Positions 51,798 to 61,135 are shown, counted from the first letter of the stretch. The stretch is 64,000 bases of DNA from an uncultured Desulfovibrio sp. (GCA_900541395.1 UQJT01000002.1:74734-138733), one strand, 5' to 3'. The notes: generated by a model not told the origin, from the sequence alone. Program-made: numbers and translations.

Positions 51798-52706
51798 ATG
51801 AACAAACTCGTCGCCCGCCTCTGCGCGTTCGGGCTGGTTCTGGGCCTGGGGCTGCCCGCCCGTCCGGCCCCGGCCGTGCCGGACATAGCCGATTTTTCCC
51901 TGGGGATCACCCGCGAGGAAACCCTGCTTCGGGCCGCCGTTCCCTGCGGCGACAATCTGTGCGGTCAGGTCGCTTTCGGCGGCAAAACCTGGGGGGGGAC
52001 CTTCCGCCTCCGCAACGATAAATTGGATGCCATCAGCCTTTTCGGCCCTCCGGAAGGCGCCTATGTGGAAGCCGCATTCGAGGGGTTTGCCGAATCCCCC
52101 TATGTGGTCTATCGCGCCGTCAGCGACGATGCGGTATTCGATTTTCCCGCTCTGGCGGCCGAGGGGTTGAGCCCGGAAGCCCTGGACGCGGCTTTTGTCG
52201 AGTTTCTGCGCGGTCTGCGCAGCGCGGGCTGTACCTTCGCCTCCTACTTCTATACCGAACCCGCCGTGTACGCGGCCATGAAACAAGAAGCGCAAAAAGC
52301 GCGGGAATTGTCGGACCTACAGGAAGCGAGCGCCGAGGCCGATTCGGAAAAAGCGAAGGACGACGCCCTTTCCGCAAAGATGCCGGACGCAAAGAGCGAA
52401 AACGCCGTTTCTCTTTCCTCCACAAAGCAAGAAGAGCCGGAACAGCCCGACGTTTTACCTGACGCCGAAGATGCGGATTCGGAACACGGTGAAAAAACGA
52501 CGGAACGGCGCGTGGAGCCGGAGCCCAATCCCGACGGAGTAGTGTGCAATCTGACCATTGACGGGGAGGGAATCGTCATTATCATTATGTCCCGCGCCGA
52601 TCTCCAGGCCGAAATGGCGGCCAGGGCCGCCCGTGAAGCGTCGGACGCCGTGCCGGAAGGGGATGAAGCGTCCGTCGCCCGTTCCGCGTCGGTACAAAAA
52701 ACATAA
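51798..52706 (+). CDS. Secreted protein of unknown function
   Basis: Not recognised. The 302 aa begin with a signal peptide (MNKLVARLCAFGLVLGLGLPARPAPA). A folded part (about 30-165) has SLGITREETLLRAA, two Cys (CGDNLCGQV), YVEAAFEGF and a later Cys. A long acidic, low-complexity Glu/Asp/Ala/Lys segment (about 165-240) follows, and a short hydrophobic stretch VCNLTIDGEGIVIIIMS with another Cys lies near the end. Cys residues may form disulfides in the periplasm. ATG 51798 with CAGGAG upstream. It sits between the symporter and the tRNA cluster. Confidence 0.7.
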   Translation: MNKLVARLCAFGLVLGLGLPARPAPAVPDIADFSLGITREETLLRAAVPCGDNLCGQVAFGGKTWGGTFRLRNDKLDAISLFGPPEGAYVEAAFEGFAESPYVVYRAVSDDAVFDFPALAAEGLSPEALDAAFVEFLRGLRSAGCTFASYFYTEPAVYAAMKQEAQKARELSDLQEASAEADSEKAKDDALSAKMPDAKSENAVSLSSTKQEEPEQPDVLPDAEDADSEHGEKTTERRVEPEPNPDGVVCNLTIDGEGIVIIIMSRADLQAEMAARAAREASDAVPEGDEASVARSASVQKT

Positions 52707-52795
52707 GAGAACGCATTTTTCGCTTTACAAAGTGCGGATGCTCGGATAAGAGACTGAATCTGCGCACGGCGTTTTGGACCCAGGCTATTTTTTGC

Positions 52796-52825
52796 TTGCC
52801 AAAGCCCGCGCTTTGTGGGTAGATT
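52796..52825 (+). promoter_or_regulatory. Predicted promoter of the tRNA-tuf cluster
   Basis: TTGCCA (52796-52801) and TAGATT (52820-52825), spacing 18, placed 11 bp before tRNA-Thr. The fit is moderate. Confidence 0.45.
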
Positions 52826-52836
52826 CCCCCTCTGCT

Positions 52837-52912
52837 GCTGGCGTAGCTCAACTGGCAGAGCAGCTGATTTGTAATCAGCAGGTTGCGGGTTCAAGTCCCA
52901 TCGCCAGCTCCA
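52837..52912 (+). tRNA. tRNA-Thr (TGT)
   Basis: 76 nt with encoded CCA. A perfect 7-bp acceptor stem (GCTGGCG / CGCCAGC), a 5-bp anticodon stem GCTGA / TCAGC and loop TTTGTAA with anticodon TGT. The T-stem GCGGG / CCCAT has three GC pairs, one C-A mismatch and one G-U. Confidence 0.95.
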
Positions 52913-53070
52913 TATTTCGGGGCGAGGCATGGCGTCGAGCCCCTGAATTTCCTGCCCGTGTCCGCACGGAGTAGGTTGTCGGCCTGATTTCAAGGTCGGC
53001 AGGCCGGTGAAGGTCACGCTCCTTTTCCGGTTGCAGGCGAAAGGCGCTCCGGCGCGTTTTCGCTAAGCGT

Positions 53071-53156
53071 GGTGGGGTTCCCGAGTGGCCAAAGGGAACA
53101 GACTGTAAATCTGTCGTCGTAAGACTTCGGTGGTTCAAATCCACCCCCCACCACCA
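53071..53156 (+). tRNA. tRNA-Tyr (GTA)
   Basis: 86 nt with encoded CCA and the long variable arm of class II tRNAs. Acceptor GGTGGGG / CCCCACC, anticodon stem ACAGA / TCTGT, loop CTGTAAA with anticodon GTA. Confidence 0.95.
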
Positions 53157-53215
53157 GCGATATGCTGGCATAGCTGTAGGAGACAGTGCGCGCTGTCAGG
53201 GGACTACGGCACCGG

Positions 53216-53291
53216 GCGGGAATAGCTCAACGGCTAGAGCATCAGCCTTCCAAGCTGAGGGTTGCGAGTTCGAATCTCGTTTCCCGCTCCA
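53216..53291 (+). tRNA. tRNA-Gly (TCC)
   Basis: 76 nt with encoded CCA. Acceptor GCGGGAA / TTCCCGC, anticodon stem TCAGC / GCTGA, loop CTTCCAA with anticodon TCC. Confidence 0.95.
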
Positions 53292-53441
53292 CATCCTGCC
53301 CCTTCGCGTTCCTTCCCCCATCAGTCGCGTCAACAGTCCGCACGTGTAGGGCTGCCCCCTTCGTTGTTTTACGGGGCAGGACGGCGTCCGCTGCTCAGAC
53401 AGGGCACCACGAAAGCAAGTAACCAATTTAGGGAGACCATC

Positions 53442-54635
53442 ATGGGTAAGGAAAAATTTGAGCGCAACAAGCCTCATGTCAACATCGGCACCATCGGTCA
53501 TATCGACCACGGCAAGACCACGCTGACCGCCGCCATCACCAAGATCGCCAGCCTCAAGGGCGGCGGCGCTTTTGTCGATTACGACAATATCGACAAGGCT
53601 CCTGAAGAAAAGGAACGCGGCATCACCATCGCCACGGCCCATGTCGAGTATGAAACCGACAAGCGTCACTATGCGCACGTGGACTGCCCCGGTCACGCCG
53701 ACTATATCAAGAACATGATCACGGGCGCGGCTCAGATGGACGGCGCCATCATCGTGGTGGCCGCCACCGACGGCCCCATGCCCCAGACTCGCGAGCACAT
53801 CCTGCTTGCCCGTCAGGTCGGCGTGCCCTCGCTGATCGTGTTCATGAACAAGTGCGACCAGGTGGACGATCCCGAACTGCTTGATCTGGTCGAAATGGAA
53901 ATGCGCGAACTGCTCAGCGCCAACGGCTTCCCCGGCGACGACGTGCCGGTCGTCCGCGGTTCGGCCCTCGAAGCCCTGCACAGCGACGACCCCAACTCCG
54001 AAGCCGCCAAGCCGATTCTGGAACTGCTGGACGCCTGCGACAGCTACATCCCCGAACCCAAGCGCGACATCGACAAGCCCTTCCTGATGCCTATCGAAGA
54101 CGTGTTCTCCATCTCCGGTCGCGGCACCGTGGTGACCGGCCGTGTGGAACGCGGCGTCATCAAGGTCGGCGACAACGTGGAAATCGTGGGTATCAAGGAA
54201 ACCCAGACTTCCACCTGCACCGGCGTCGAAATGTTCCGCAAGCTGCTTGACCAGGGGCAGGCCGGCGACAACATCGGTGTGCTTCTGCGCGGCATCAAGC
54301 GTGAGGAAGTGGAACGCGGGCAGGTGCTTGCGGCTCCCAAGTCCATTACCCCGCACAAGAAGTTCAAGTCCGAAGTGTACGTGCTGTCCAAGGACGAAGG
54401 CGGCCGTCATACGCCGTTCTTCTCCGGCTACCGTCCGCAGTTCTATTTCCGCACCACCGACGTCACCGGCGTCATCAGCCTGGCTGAAGGCGTGGAAATG
54501 GTCATGCCCGGCGACAACGCCACCTTCACTGTGGAACTTATCGCTCCCATCGCCATGGACCAGGGCCTGCGTTTCGCCATTCGCGAAGGCGGCCACACGG
54601 TCGGTTCCGGCGTTGTGACCGAAATTCTGGAGTAA
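53442..54635 (+). CDS. tuf: Elongation factor Tu
   Basis: A 397-aa GTPase delivering aminoacyl-tRNA to the ribosome. G1 is [10 protein letters not shown], followed by the switch I region [15 protein letters not shown]3 DCPGHADY and G4 NKCD. Domains 2 and 3 follow with [13 protein letters not shown] and the C-terminal [23 protein letters not shown] 53442 follows GGGAGACC; the frame upstream is only the tRNA-Gly region. It is followed 4 bp later by rpmG. Confidence 0.98.
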   Translation: MGKEKFERNKPHVNIGTIGHIDHGKTTLTAAITKIASLKGGGAFVDYDNIDKAPEEKERGITIATAHVEYETDKRHYAHVDCPGHADYIKNMITGAAQMDGAIIVVAATDGPMPQTREHILLARQVGVPSLIVFMNKCDQVDDPELLDLVEMEMRELLSANGFPGDDVPVVRGSALEALHSDDPNSEAAKPILELLDACDSYIPEPKRDIDKPFLMPIEDVFSISGRGTVVTGRVERGVIKVGDNVEIVGIKETQTSTCTGVEMFRKLLDQGQAGDNIGVLLRGIKREEVERGQVLAAPKSITPHKKFKSEVYVLSKDEGGRHTPFFSGYRPQFYFRTTDVTGVISLAEGVEMVMPGDNATFTVELIAPIAMDQGLRFAIREGGHTVGSGVVTEILE

Positions 54636-54639
54636 CACC

Positions 54640-54789
54640 ATGCGCGTCAATATCCTGCTCGCCTGCACCGAGTGCAAGCGGCGCAACTACGCGACGGTCA
54701 AAAACAAGAAGAACACTACGGGGCGCCTTGAGGTTATGAAGTATTGTCCCTGGGACAAGAAGCATACCTTGCACCGCGAAGCCCGCTAG
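54640..54789 (+). CDS. rpmG: 50S ribosomal protein L33
   Basis: A 49-aa protein starting [19 protein letters not shown]. It keeps two zinc-type Cys in CTEC and one in [16 protein letters not shown] (the fourth position is not Cys), typical of the L33 family. ATG 54640 is 4 bp after the tuf stop. tuf - rpmG - tRNA-Trp - secE - nusG is the common bacterial order. Confidence 0.95.
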   Translation: MRVNILLACTECKRRNYATVKNKKNTTGRLEVMKYCPWDKKHTLHREAR

Positions 54790-54802
54790 TGCTTCATAGC
54801 GC

Positions 54803-54878
54803 AGGCCAGTAGCTCTAACGGCAGAGCGCCGGTCTCCAAAACCGGATGTTGGGGGTTCGAATCCCTCCTGGCCTGCCA
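54803..54878 (+). tRNA. tRNA-Trp (CCA)
   Basis: 76 nt with encoded CCA. Acceptor AGGCCAG / CTGGCCT, anticodon loop CTCCAAA with anticodon CCA. It lies between rpmG and secE, the usual place. Confidence 0.95.
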
Positions 54879-54909
54879 TTTCTTTTGTCTTTTCAGGTTT
54901 GAGGCTACC

Positions 54910-55230
54910 ATGAGCAAAAAACAAGGAACCGACGCCGCTCCGGCGGCACCGGAAGCCAAGACCACGGCGCCCGCCCCCAAGGCCGCCAAGCGCGACGCGG
55001 CGTCTTCGTCCGGAGCGGGCGAGACCAAGGGCGGCTTGGGTGCGCGGATACGGGAGTTCCGGGATTATCTCGTTCTCTCCCGTGTTGAATTGCGCAAGGT
55101 GAGCTGGCCCAACTGGAAAGAAACCCGCGCCACCAGCTTGGTGGTGCTTGGGTTCGTCGCCGTTATGGCCGTCCTTCTCGGAGTGGTGGACCTGATTCTT
55201 TCCGGCCTGGTCCGATTCATTCTGTCCTGA
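54910..55230 (+). CDS. secE: Preprotein translocase subunit SecE
   Basis: A 106-aa protein of the SecYEG channel. The conserved part is REFRDYLVLSRVELRKVSWPNWKETRATSLVVLGFVAVMAVLLGVVDLIL with one membrane helix (about 78-102). About 45 extra N-terminal residues rich in Ala, Lys, Pro precede it. It is followed by nusG. Confidence 0.95.
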   Translation: MSKKQGTDAAPAAPEAKTTAPAPKAAKRDAASSSGAGETKGGLGARIREFRDYLVLSRVELRKVSWPNWKETRATSLVVLGFVAVMAVLLGVVDLILSGLVRFILS

Positions 55231-55285
55231 AAATATCGGGACGCATCATCGACGGGCCATCCGGCGGTCCCAGAAGGAAGTAGAC

Positions 55286-55975
55286 ATGGATCAACAAGAA
55301 CCCACTCCGGTGACTTCCCAGGTCACGGAGAACGCGACCGACGCCACGAGCGGCGACGTTTCTCCCGTGTCCGAAGCTGCGGCGGCCGTGCGGGATTCCG
55401 CGCCGGAGGCCGTCGCGGACACGACCGGCTCCACGGCTCCCGAGTCGTCGCGCTGGTATATCCTGCATACCTATTCCGGTTTTGAACAGCGGGTGGAGCA
55501 GACCATCAAGGAAATGATGCGCACCGGACAGGAAGACGGTCTCATTCATGAGGTCGTGGTTCCCACCGAACGCGTCATCGAACTGGGCAAGGGCGGGCAA
55601 AAGCGTACCACCACCAGGAAGTTCTATCCCGGTTACGTCATGATCCGCATGACCATGACCGACTTTTCCTGGCACCTTGTGCAATCCATTCCCAAAGTCA
55701 CGGGCTTCGTCGGCGGCAAAAACCGCCCCGCGCCTATGGGACCCGGTGAAGCGGAGCGCATCCTTTCGCTGGTGGAAACCCGTCAGGAGCAACCTCGTCC
55801 CAAGTTCAATTTCGACCGGGGCGACGAGGTCCGGGTGGTGGACGGTCCCTTCGGCGGGTTCAACGGCGTGGTGGAAGACGTCAATTACGACAAGGGCAAG
55901 TTGCGGGTGTCGGTGTCCATTTTCGGCCGCCAGACGCCGGTGGAACTCGATTTCATCCAGGTTTCCAAGGGGTGA
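55286..55975 (+). CDS. nusG: Transcription termination/antitermination factor NusG
   Basis: A 229-aa protein, against about 180 in E. coli. The NGN domain starts at RWYILHTYSGFEQRVEQTIKE (about residue 54), with RKFYPGYVMIRM. The KOW domain lies at about 172-229 (FDRGDEVRVVDGPFGGFNGVV). The first about 52 residues are a Thr/Ala/Ser/Glu-rich tail. ATG 55286 has AAGGAAGT upstream; no later start fits the NGN domain, so the tail is probably real. Confidence 0.95.
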   Translation: MDQQEPTPVTSQVTENATDATSGDVSPVSEAAAAVRDSAPEAVADTTGSTAPESSRWYILHTYSGFEQRVEQTIKEMMRTGQEDGLIHEVVVPTERVIELGKGGQKRTTTRKFYPGYVMIRMTMTDFSWHLVQSIPKVTGFVGGKNRPAPMGPGEAERILSLVETRQEQPRPKFNFDRGDEVRVVDGPFGGFNGVVEDVNYDKGKLRVSVSIFGRQTPVELDFIQVSKG

Positions 55976-56026
55976 CCTTCTCCCTGGTGACCCGCCGCTT
56001 GCAGGCTGTATTATAAGGAAACGACA

Positions 56027-56449
56027 ATGGCCAAGAAAGAAGTTGCCAAAATCAAGTTGCAGATTCCCGCCGGAGCCGCCAATCCCTCTCCGCCGGTCGG
56101 TCCGGCCCTGGGCCAGCACGGCGTGAACATCATGGGCTTCTGCAAGGAGTTCAACGCCCGCACCCAGGATCAGAAGGGGATGATCATTCCCGTGATCATC
56201 ACGGTGTACGCCGACCGCTCCTTCACGTTCATCACCAAAACTCCGCCCGCTCCGGTGCTGCTGCTCAAGGCCGCCAAGCTGGAGAAGGGTTCGGGCGAAC
56301 CCAACAAGAACAAGGTGGGTTCGGTGACCATGGCCCAGGTGGACGAAATCGCCAAGATCAAGATGCCCGACCTCAACTGCAAGGACATGGAAGGCGCCCG
56401 CCTTTCCATTATGGGCACGGCTCGCAGCATGGGGCTTGAAGTCAAGTAG
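56027..56449 (+). CDS. rplK: 50S ribosomal protein L11
   Basis: A 140-aa protein, normal length. It starts [42 protein letters not shown] and ends [11 protein letters not shown], both classic L11 blocks. It binds the GTPase centre of 23S rRNA. AAGGAAACGAC precedes ATG 56027. Confidence 0.97.
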   Translation: MAKKEVAKIKLQIPAGAANPSPPVGPALGQHGVNIMGFCKEFNARTQDQKGMIIPVIITVYADRSFTFITKTPPAPVLLLKAAKLEKGSGEPNKNKVGSVTMAQVDEIAKIKMPDLNCKDMEGARLSIMGTARSMGLEVK

Positions 56450-56605
56450 GCACGCCCTCGGTTTCAGGACGGCGTCCGAAAAATGGAAAAGCCTGTGGGC
56501 GCGGGATGAGCCGCGCCGCGCGGATTTCGTTGGATTCGGCCGCACTGCCCGGCTTCGGCCCGGCAGGAGATTCGAGACGACAAGCGCAAACATAAGGATA
56601 CAGCT
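56450..56605. other. rplK-rplA spacer
   Basis: 156 bp with no gene. The sequence is unusually long for this operon, with no strong hairpin; the end AAACATAAGGATAC carries the rplA ribosome site. Confidence 0.4.
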
Positions 56606-57313
56606 ATGCCCTCGCATGGGAAGAAATATCGTCACTCGCTGGAAGGTATCGATCTGAGCCAGCGCTTTTCCGTGGAAGACGCCGTGGCCAAATCGCTCGG
56701 AGCGTCTTTTGCCAAGTTTGATGAAACGGTGGATGTGGCCATCGTGCTCGGCGTGGACCCCAAATACTCCGATCAGATGGTGCGCGGCGCCGTGTCGCTG
56801 CCCCACGGTCTGGGCAAGACCGTGCGCGTGGCCGTGTTCTGTAAGGGCGACAAGCAGGCCGAGGCTCGTGAAGCCGGCGCCGATATTGTGGGCGCGGAAG
56901 ACCTGGTGGCCAAAGTCAAGGAAGGCTGGCTGGACTTTGACGCGGCCGTGGCCACGCCCGACGTCATGGCCCTGGTGGGGCAGATCGGTCGCGTGCTCGG
57001 TCCCCGCGGCCTGATGCCCAACGCCAAAACCGGTACCGTGACCTTTGACGTGGCTAACGCCGTCAAGGAACTCAAGGCCGGTCGCGTGGACTTCAAGGTG
57101 GACAAAGCCGGGGTGCTGCATTCCCCTCTGGGCAAGGTTTCCTTCGGTCCCGAAAAAATTTGCGACAACCTGAAGGCGCTCCTGGAAACGGTCATCCGTT
57201 TGAAGCCCTCGGCCTCCAAAGGTCAGTATATGGTCAGCATGGCGGTTTCCACCACCATGGGACCGGGCTTCAAGGTGGACATGACGCAGGTCAAGAAGTT
57301 CATCGAAGGGTAA
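56606..57313 (+). CDS. rplA: 50S ribosomal protein L1
   Basis: A 235-aa L1-stalk protein and likely autogenous repressor of rplKA. Standard blocks are [47 protein letters not shown] and [12 protein letters not shown]. Length is normal. Confidence 0.97.
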   Translation: MPSHGKKYRHSLEGIDLSQRFSVEDAVAKSLGASFAKFDETVDVAIVLGVDPKYSDQMVRGAVSLPHGLGKTVRVAVFCKGDKQAEAREAGADIVGAEDLVAKVKEGWLDFDAAVATPDVMALVGQIGRVLGPRGLMPNAKTGTVTFDVANAVKELKAGRVDFKVDKAGVLHSPLGKVSFGPEKICDNLKALLETVIRLKPSASKGQYMVSMAVSTTMGPGFKVDMTQVKKFIEG

Positions 57314-57618
57314 TTCCCACGGTCTTTTTTCCCGCTGGCTGCGTCAAGCCGCGCTTCGTGCTCGGTCATGTATGTCTCTATACACTTCCGTCGTCCGAAG
57401 CCCGCTTTTCTCGCCAGCGGGAAAAAATCCTCGCGGGAATTGCGGCGCGTAGCGACGCATGTCGTTGCTCCCTGTCTCAATCCCTTTTTTGATATACGGC
57501 TAGAGGATGGAATGACGAGTCGAAGACGGCGGGAGGCGCAAGCCTTAAACATCCCGCTCAGACACAATTCTTTGGCTCGGCAATTCCACAGGACAACCCC
57601 CAACGTGAGGAGCATCAC
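57314..57618 (+). promoter_or_regulatory. rplJ leader region
   Basis: The 305-bp gap between rplA and rplJ is where an L10(L12)4-binding leader is expected. I see GCGTAGCGACGCATGTCG with short self-complementary arms near 57448, a T6 run at about 57484 and a GGGAGGCGCAAGCC segment near 57531. I could not assign a confident L10 leader fold by eye. Confidence 0.45.
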
Positions 57619-58137
57619 GTGAACAGGTCTGAAAAAGCCGCCATCATCGAGCAGATACGGTCTCGCGCCGCGTCTGCCTCCATCGCGGTCGTGACCGATT
57701 TCAAGGGTATGTCGGTGGAAGAGCTGACCCGGCTGAGAGTAGCCTTGCGCAACAGCGGCGGTGAATACCACGTCGTCAAAAATACTCTCGCCCGCATCGC
57801 TTTGTCCGACACCGCGCACGCGTCCATTAAAGACGACTTTAAGGACAACTGCGCCATCGCCCTTGGTTTCGACGACCCCGTGGCGGTGGCCAAGGCGCTC
57901 TCTGATTTCGCCAAGACCAGCAAGCTCCTGGAAATTCGTCATGGCAGTCTCGAAGGCAAGAATATGTCCGCCGCCCAGGTGGAAGCCCTTGCCGCGCTGC
58001 CTTCGAAGGATCAGTTGCTGGCCCAGGTCCTCGGCACCATGAACGCCGTGCCCACCAACTTCGTGTCGTTGATGGCCAATATGATCCGGCCTCTCCTCTA
58101 CGCTCTCAAGGCGATAGAGGAAAAGAAGGCGGCCTGA
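57619..58137 (+). CDS. rplJ: 50S ribosomal protein L10
   Basis: A 172-aa stalk base protein. It starts with the GTG at 57619 ([29 protein letters not shown]), with TGAGGAG 8 nt upstream. The L10 blocks [18 protein letters not shown] and [11 protein letters not shown] are present; the C-terminal helix binds L7/L12 dimers. Confidence 0.97.
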   Translation: MNRSEKAAIIEQIRSRAASASIAVVTDFKGMSVEELTRLRVALRNSGGEYHVVKNTLARIALSDTAHASIKDDFKDNCAIALGFDDPVAVAKALSDFAKTSKLLEIRHGSLEGKNMSAAQVEALAALPSKDQLLAQVLGTMNAVPTNFVSLMANMIRPLLYALKAIEEKKAA

Positions 58138-58210
58138 GCCCCTTTCCGGGTCGACGCGTCATCGTCAAGCCAACCAACAAAAAGCCAAAGAATTTTCAAG
58201 GAGCAATCCC

Positions 58211-58594
58211 ATGGCCGTTACCAAAGAAGAAGTTGTTGAGTTCATCTCCAGCATGACCGTGCTCGAACTCTCCGAGTTCATCAAGGAACTGGAAGAAAAG
58301 TTCGGCGTGTCCGCCGCCGCTCCCGCCGCCGCTATGGTGGTGGCGGGCGGTCCTGCCGCCGCCGCTCCGGCTGAAGAAGAAAAGACCGAATTCGACGTTA
58401 TCCTGAAGGAAGCCGGCGCCAACAAGATTGGCGTGATCAAGGTCGTGCGCGCTCTGACCGGTCTGGGCCTCAAGGAAGCCAAGGATAAGGTCGACACCAC
58501 TCCTTCCACTCTGAAGGAAGCCGTGTCCAAGGAAGAAGCCGAAGAAGCCAAGAAGCAGCTCACCGAAGCCGGCGCCACCGTCGAAGTGAAGTAA
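58211..58594 (+). CDS. rplL: 50S ribosomal protein L7/L12
   Basis: A 127-aa stalk protein. It has an N-terminal dimer domain ([35 protein letters not shown]), an Ala-rich hinge and a C-terminal domain ([36 protein letters not shown]). AAGGAGCAATCCC precedes ATG. A terminator follows it instead of rpoB. Confidence 0.98.
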   Translation: MAVTKEEVVEFISSMTVLELSEFIKELEEKFGVSAAAPAAAMVVAGGPAAAAPAEEEKTEFDVILKEAGANKIGVIKVVRALTGLGLKEAKDKVDTTPSTLKEAVSKEEAEEAKKQLTEAGATVEVK

Positions 58595-58636
58595 GCGTTT
58601 CGCTTTTTCCGGAGAGGGCCTCGCCCCTCTTCCATG

Positions 58637-58664
58637 CAACAGGCCCTGCGGGGCCTGTTGTCGT
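58637..58664 (+). terminator. Terminator hairpin after rplL
   Basis: A perfect 10-bp stem CAACAGGCCC / GGGCCTGTTG with loop TGCG, followed by TCGT, 42 nt after the rplL stop. It separates rplL from the inserted genes and from rpoB. Confidence 0.7.
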
Positions 58665-58685
58665 ATAGAGAACCGGAACGGGCGC

Positions 58686-59537
58686 TTATGAGACGGGATG
58701 ATCGAGATTGCCGATAATTTCATCCGTTTTTACGAACCATCTTCGGAATTGCCGCCCCTTGATTTCCACCGCGCTTTTGATGCCGTAGCCCACGTCCACA
58801 TTTATCGCCTGTTGCGTAATGCACGCGTCCGGCGGCAGAGGAGTATGGCCGTGGACCAGAAGGCGGGGTTTGCCTTGTATGACGACAGGAGTGCGGATGG
58901 GAGATTTGGGCTGGCGGTACCACGCGTAATGATAGGGAGTGTCCCAGGTCGCTTCGGACGCGTTCGCCCCGTCGGGCGTGCCCGCCGGATCGGAGAAAGC
59001 CGCCAGGGATTCCTCGGGGTGGTCCGGAGCCACTCCGCCATGAACGAAGAACAGATCGCCGTCCTCGTGCCAAGGACGCATGCGCCGAAAAATTCGGCCG
59101 AAAATAGCGGGAATTTCAGAATGTTCCGGATCGGGCTCTTCCCGACCGCTTGCCAGTTCTTCTCGAAACTGGCGCAGAGTGAGGTCTCCGCCATGAGCGG
59201 TCCATATACGAAACGCCTCGCGCTGGACCCAACCGTGGGCTTTCGCCCGTAACGCGCACCAGGCCAGCAGTTCGTGATTGCCGTGCAGAAGCAAAGCGTC
59301 CTTGTCGGCGTCCAGCCTGCGCAGTATCTCCAGCCCTCCGGGACCGCGATCTATGATATCGCCCAAAACGATAAGGCGCGCGTCGACGGGTCGTTCTTCC
59401 AGCAGGCGGGAAAAAGCCAACGAGGCTCCGTGCGGGTCGGACAGCGCGAACCAGTGGGTTCGGGCCGCGCGGCCGTTCGGCAGGTCTCGCCAGGGTTCCC
59501 GGGTAACGCCGCCGAGATGGAAAGGAGTGTGAAGCAT
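58686..59537 (-). CDS. Serine/threonine-type metallophosphatase
   Basis: A 283-aa calcineurin-like phosphoesterase of the PPP/ApaH group. Metal-binding motifs are FALSDPHGASL (the GDxHG box with Ser for Gly), LIVLGDIIDRGPGG and LLLHGNHELLAW. Later His motifs are FFVHGGVAPDHP and LLVHGHTPLPPD. The order is that of bacterial protein phosphatases and diadenosine tetraphosphatases. It is on the opposite strand, between rplL and rpoB. Confidence 0.87.
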   Translation of the reverse strand: MLHTPFHLGGVTREPWRDLPNGRAARTHWFALSDPHGASLAFSRLLEERPVDARLIVLGDIIDRGPGGLEILRRLDADKDALLLHGNHELLAWCALRAKAHGWVQREAFRIWTAHGGDLTLRQFREELASGREEPDPEHSEIPAIFGRIFRRMRPWHEDGDLFFVHGGVAPDHPEESLAAFSDPAGTPDGANASEATWDTPYHYAWYRQPKSPIRTPVVIQGKPRLLVHGHTPLPPDACITQQAINVDVGYGIKSAVEIKGRQFRRWFVKTDEIIGNLDHPVS

Positions 59538-59556
59538 GGAAGTCCTTTGCCGTTTT

Positions 59557-59584
59557 TAGAGCATTTTCAATCAAAAATGCTCTA
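59557..59584. repeat. Minimal TAGAGC inverted repeat
   Basis: 28 bp only: TAGAGCATTTT, a 6-nt centre, and the exact complement AAAATGCTCTA. It lies 19 bp before the phosphatase start codon on the minus strand. It could be two element ends brought together by an internal deletion. Confidence 0.7.
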
Positions 59585-59795
59585 AACACCGGAAGCGCGA
59601 GTACGGTCGACCGTAGCCGGGGAGAGGGGGCCGCGAAAATACGGGTATTTCTCCGGCGCATGGTGAGCTTCTCAAGCGCCCTCGCCGCTTCATGGGACTT
59701 ATCTTGCCACAAACCGAGGGCGGACGCCACAGCGACAGCCCGAACCTTTCGCATTCCGGGTGACAGCCGTCGCTTCCCGCGTTATTCTTTTCCGC

Positions 59796-60827
59796 ATGAT
59801 GCATATCGTTCTGCTGGGCAGCGCCGCCCTGGCCCCGGCTCTGCGCGGTCTGGGCCACAGGGTATTGACCTTGGGGTGTATGGGCGAGGGGTTCGATATT
59901 CCTCTCCGGCACCCGCTTTCGGCGGCAACCTTTCGCAGCTTGCTGGCCGACCGGAGCTTCAAGCCCGATCTTCTGGTGCTGGCCGACGAGGGCAACGTGC
60001 CGCTCGTCGTGGGGTTGGAATGCCTGCCCTGGCCCCAGATATTTTTCAGTATCGATACCTTCTGCAATCCTTGGCACGTGCCGTTCGCCCACGCCTTCGA
60101 ACTTGCACTGGTCGCTCAACGGGATTTTGTGCCCCTGTTCGTGGATGAAGGCCATGCCGCCCGTTGGTTTCCTCTGTTCTGTCGCGTCACGGTTTCCGCG
60201 CAAAGCCCGGAGGAATGGTTGGCGGCGCGCGATATCCCCGTGGCTTTCGTGGGGACCTTGAATCCCGCGAACATACCCGACCGTCAGTCCTTCCTCAATG
60301 CCTTCCGCGCGCTCCATCCTTTGGTATGCCTTCAGGGAGATTTCGTGCCCGTGTTTCAGCGGGCGCGCATTGTGCTTAACCAGACCGCCGCGGGCGAAGT
60401 CAATTATCGCTGTCTGGAAAGCATGGGCTGCGGCGCGGCGCTGCTGCACGACAGCCGGGAACACGGCTTCACCGAGTTGTTTGTCGAGGGCGTCAATGTT
60501 CTGCCCCCCTATCTCCGACTGAGGGCGGAGACGGCCGCGGCCTCGGCGCGGGAAGCTCTGGCCCGTCCCTACGAATTGGCCGAGCTGGCCCTGGCCGGAC
60601 GGGAACTGGCGGCCGCTCGGCACACGGACGAAGCGCGGGCCCGTGAACTGTGCACGCTGGCGGAGCCGTTGCTCGGCTCCCGCGCTCACGAAGCTCGGCT
60701 GGCGACTCTGCCCCGTCGACGTCGTCTGGTATCCAGCGCCTACGGAACCCTGGCCGCCGAATTGCCGGATTCCCTTGCTCCTCTGCGTGATTTTTATCGT
60801 GACGCGGCCGTGCAGGCTTATGGCTAG
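59796..60827 (+). CDS. CgeB-like glycosyltransferase family protein
   Basis: A 343-aa protein resembling GT-B enzymes of the CgeB/Glyco_trans_1_2 group. The N-terminal half is IVLLGSAALAPALRGLGHRVL, with LPWPQIFFSIDT. The C-terminal donor-binding block is NQTAAGEVNYRCLESMGCGAALLHDSREHGFTELFVEGVNVL. The start is uncertain: two adjacent ATGs at 59796/59799 without a clear ribosome site, and a GTG at 59760. The sugar and acceptor are unknown. One of two genes inserted between rplL and rpoB. Confidence 0.78.
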   Translation: MMHIVLLGSAALAPALRGLGHRVLTLGCMGEGFDIPLRHPLSAATFRSLLADRSFKPDLLVLADEGNVPLVVGLECLPWPQIFFSIDTFCNPWHVPFAHAFELALVAQRDFVPLFVDEGHAARWFPLFCRVTVSAQSPEEWLAARDIPVAFVGTLNPANIPDRQSFLNAFRALHPLVCLQGDFVPVFQRARIVLNQTAAGEVNYRCLESMGCGAALLHDSREHGFTELFVEGVNVLPPYLRLRAETAAASAREALARPYELAELALAGRELAAARHTDEARARELCTLAEPLLGSRAHEARLATLPRRRRLVSSAYGTLAAELPDSLAPLRDFYRDAAVQAYG

Positions 60828-60883
60828 CCCCTTGCCCCGCGATACTACGCATGGCCGCGTCGGCATAGTATTTTTACCAGCTG

Positions 60884-60927
60884 AAAGGCAACCTGTGTTC
60901 CGCACGGGCGGAAGGCGGGCTTCGACC
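60884..60927 (-). repeat. Dispersed 44-nt repeat B, copy 2
   Basis: Reverse-complement match to 28719-28762 (39 of 44). On the minus strand it too is followed by TGGTAAAAAT. Confidence 0.7.
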
Positions 60928-61135
60928 GCCTCCGGCGGAAGCGCGCGTTCCCAAACCAACGGATTATGAAGCTCCGCTTCGCGCGACCTTGGTCCGCCGC
61001 TCTCGTTGCCCGTACGCCTCGCAAATTGCCCCTCCGAGGCGTCCTTCGGGCAGATGCGCTCGCGGCTCCGCCGGTTCAAGGCTTTCGTGGAGTGCGTCCT
61101 ATTTCGGCAAAGGTAAAAAAATTGCCAAAAATCTC

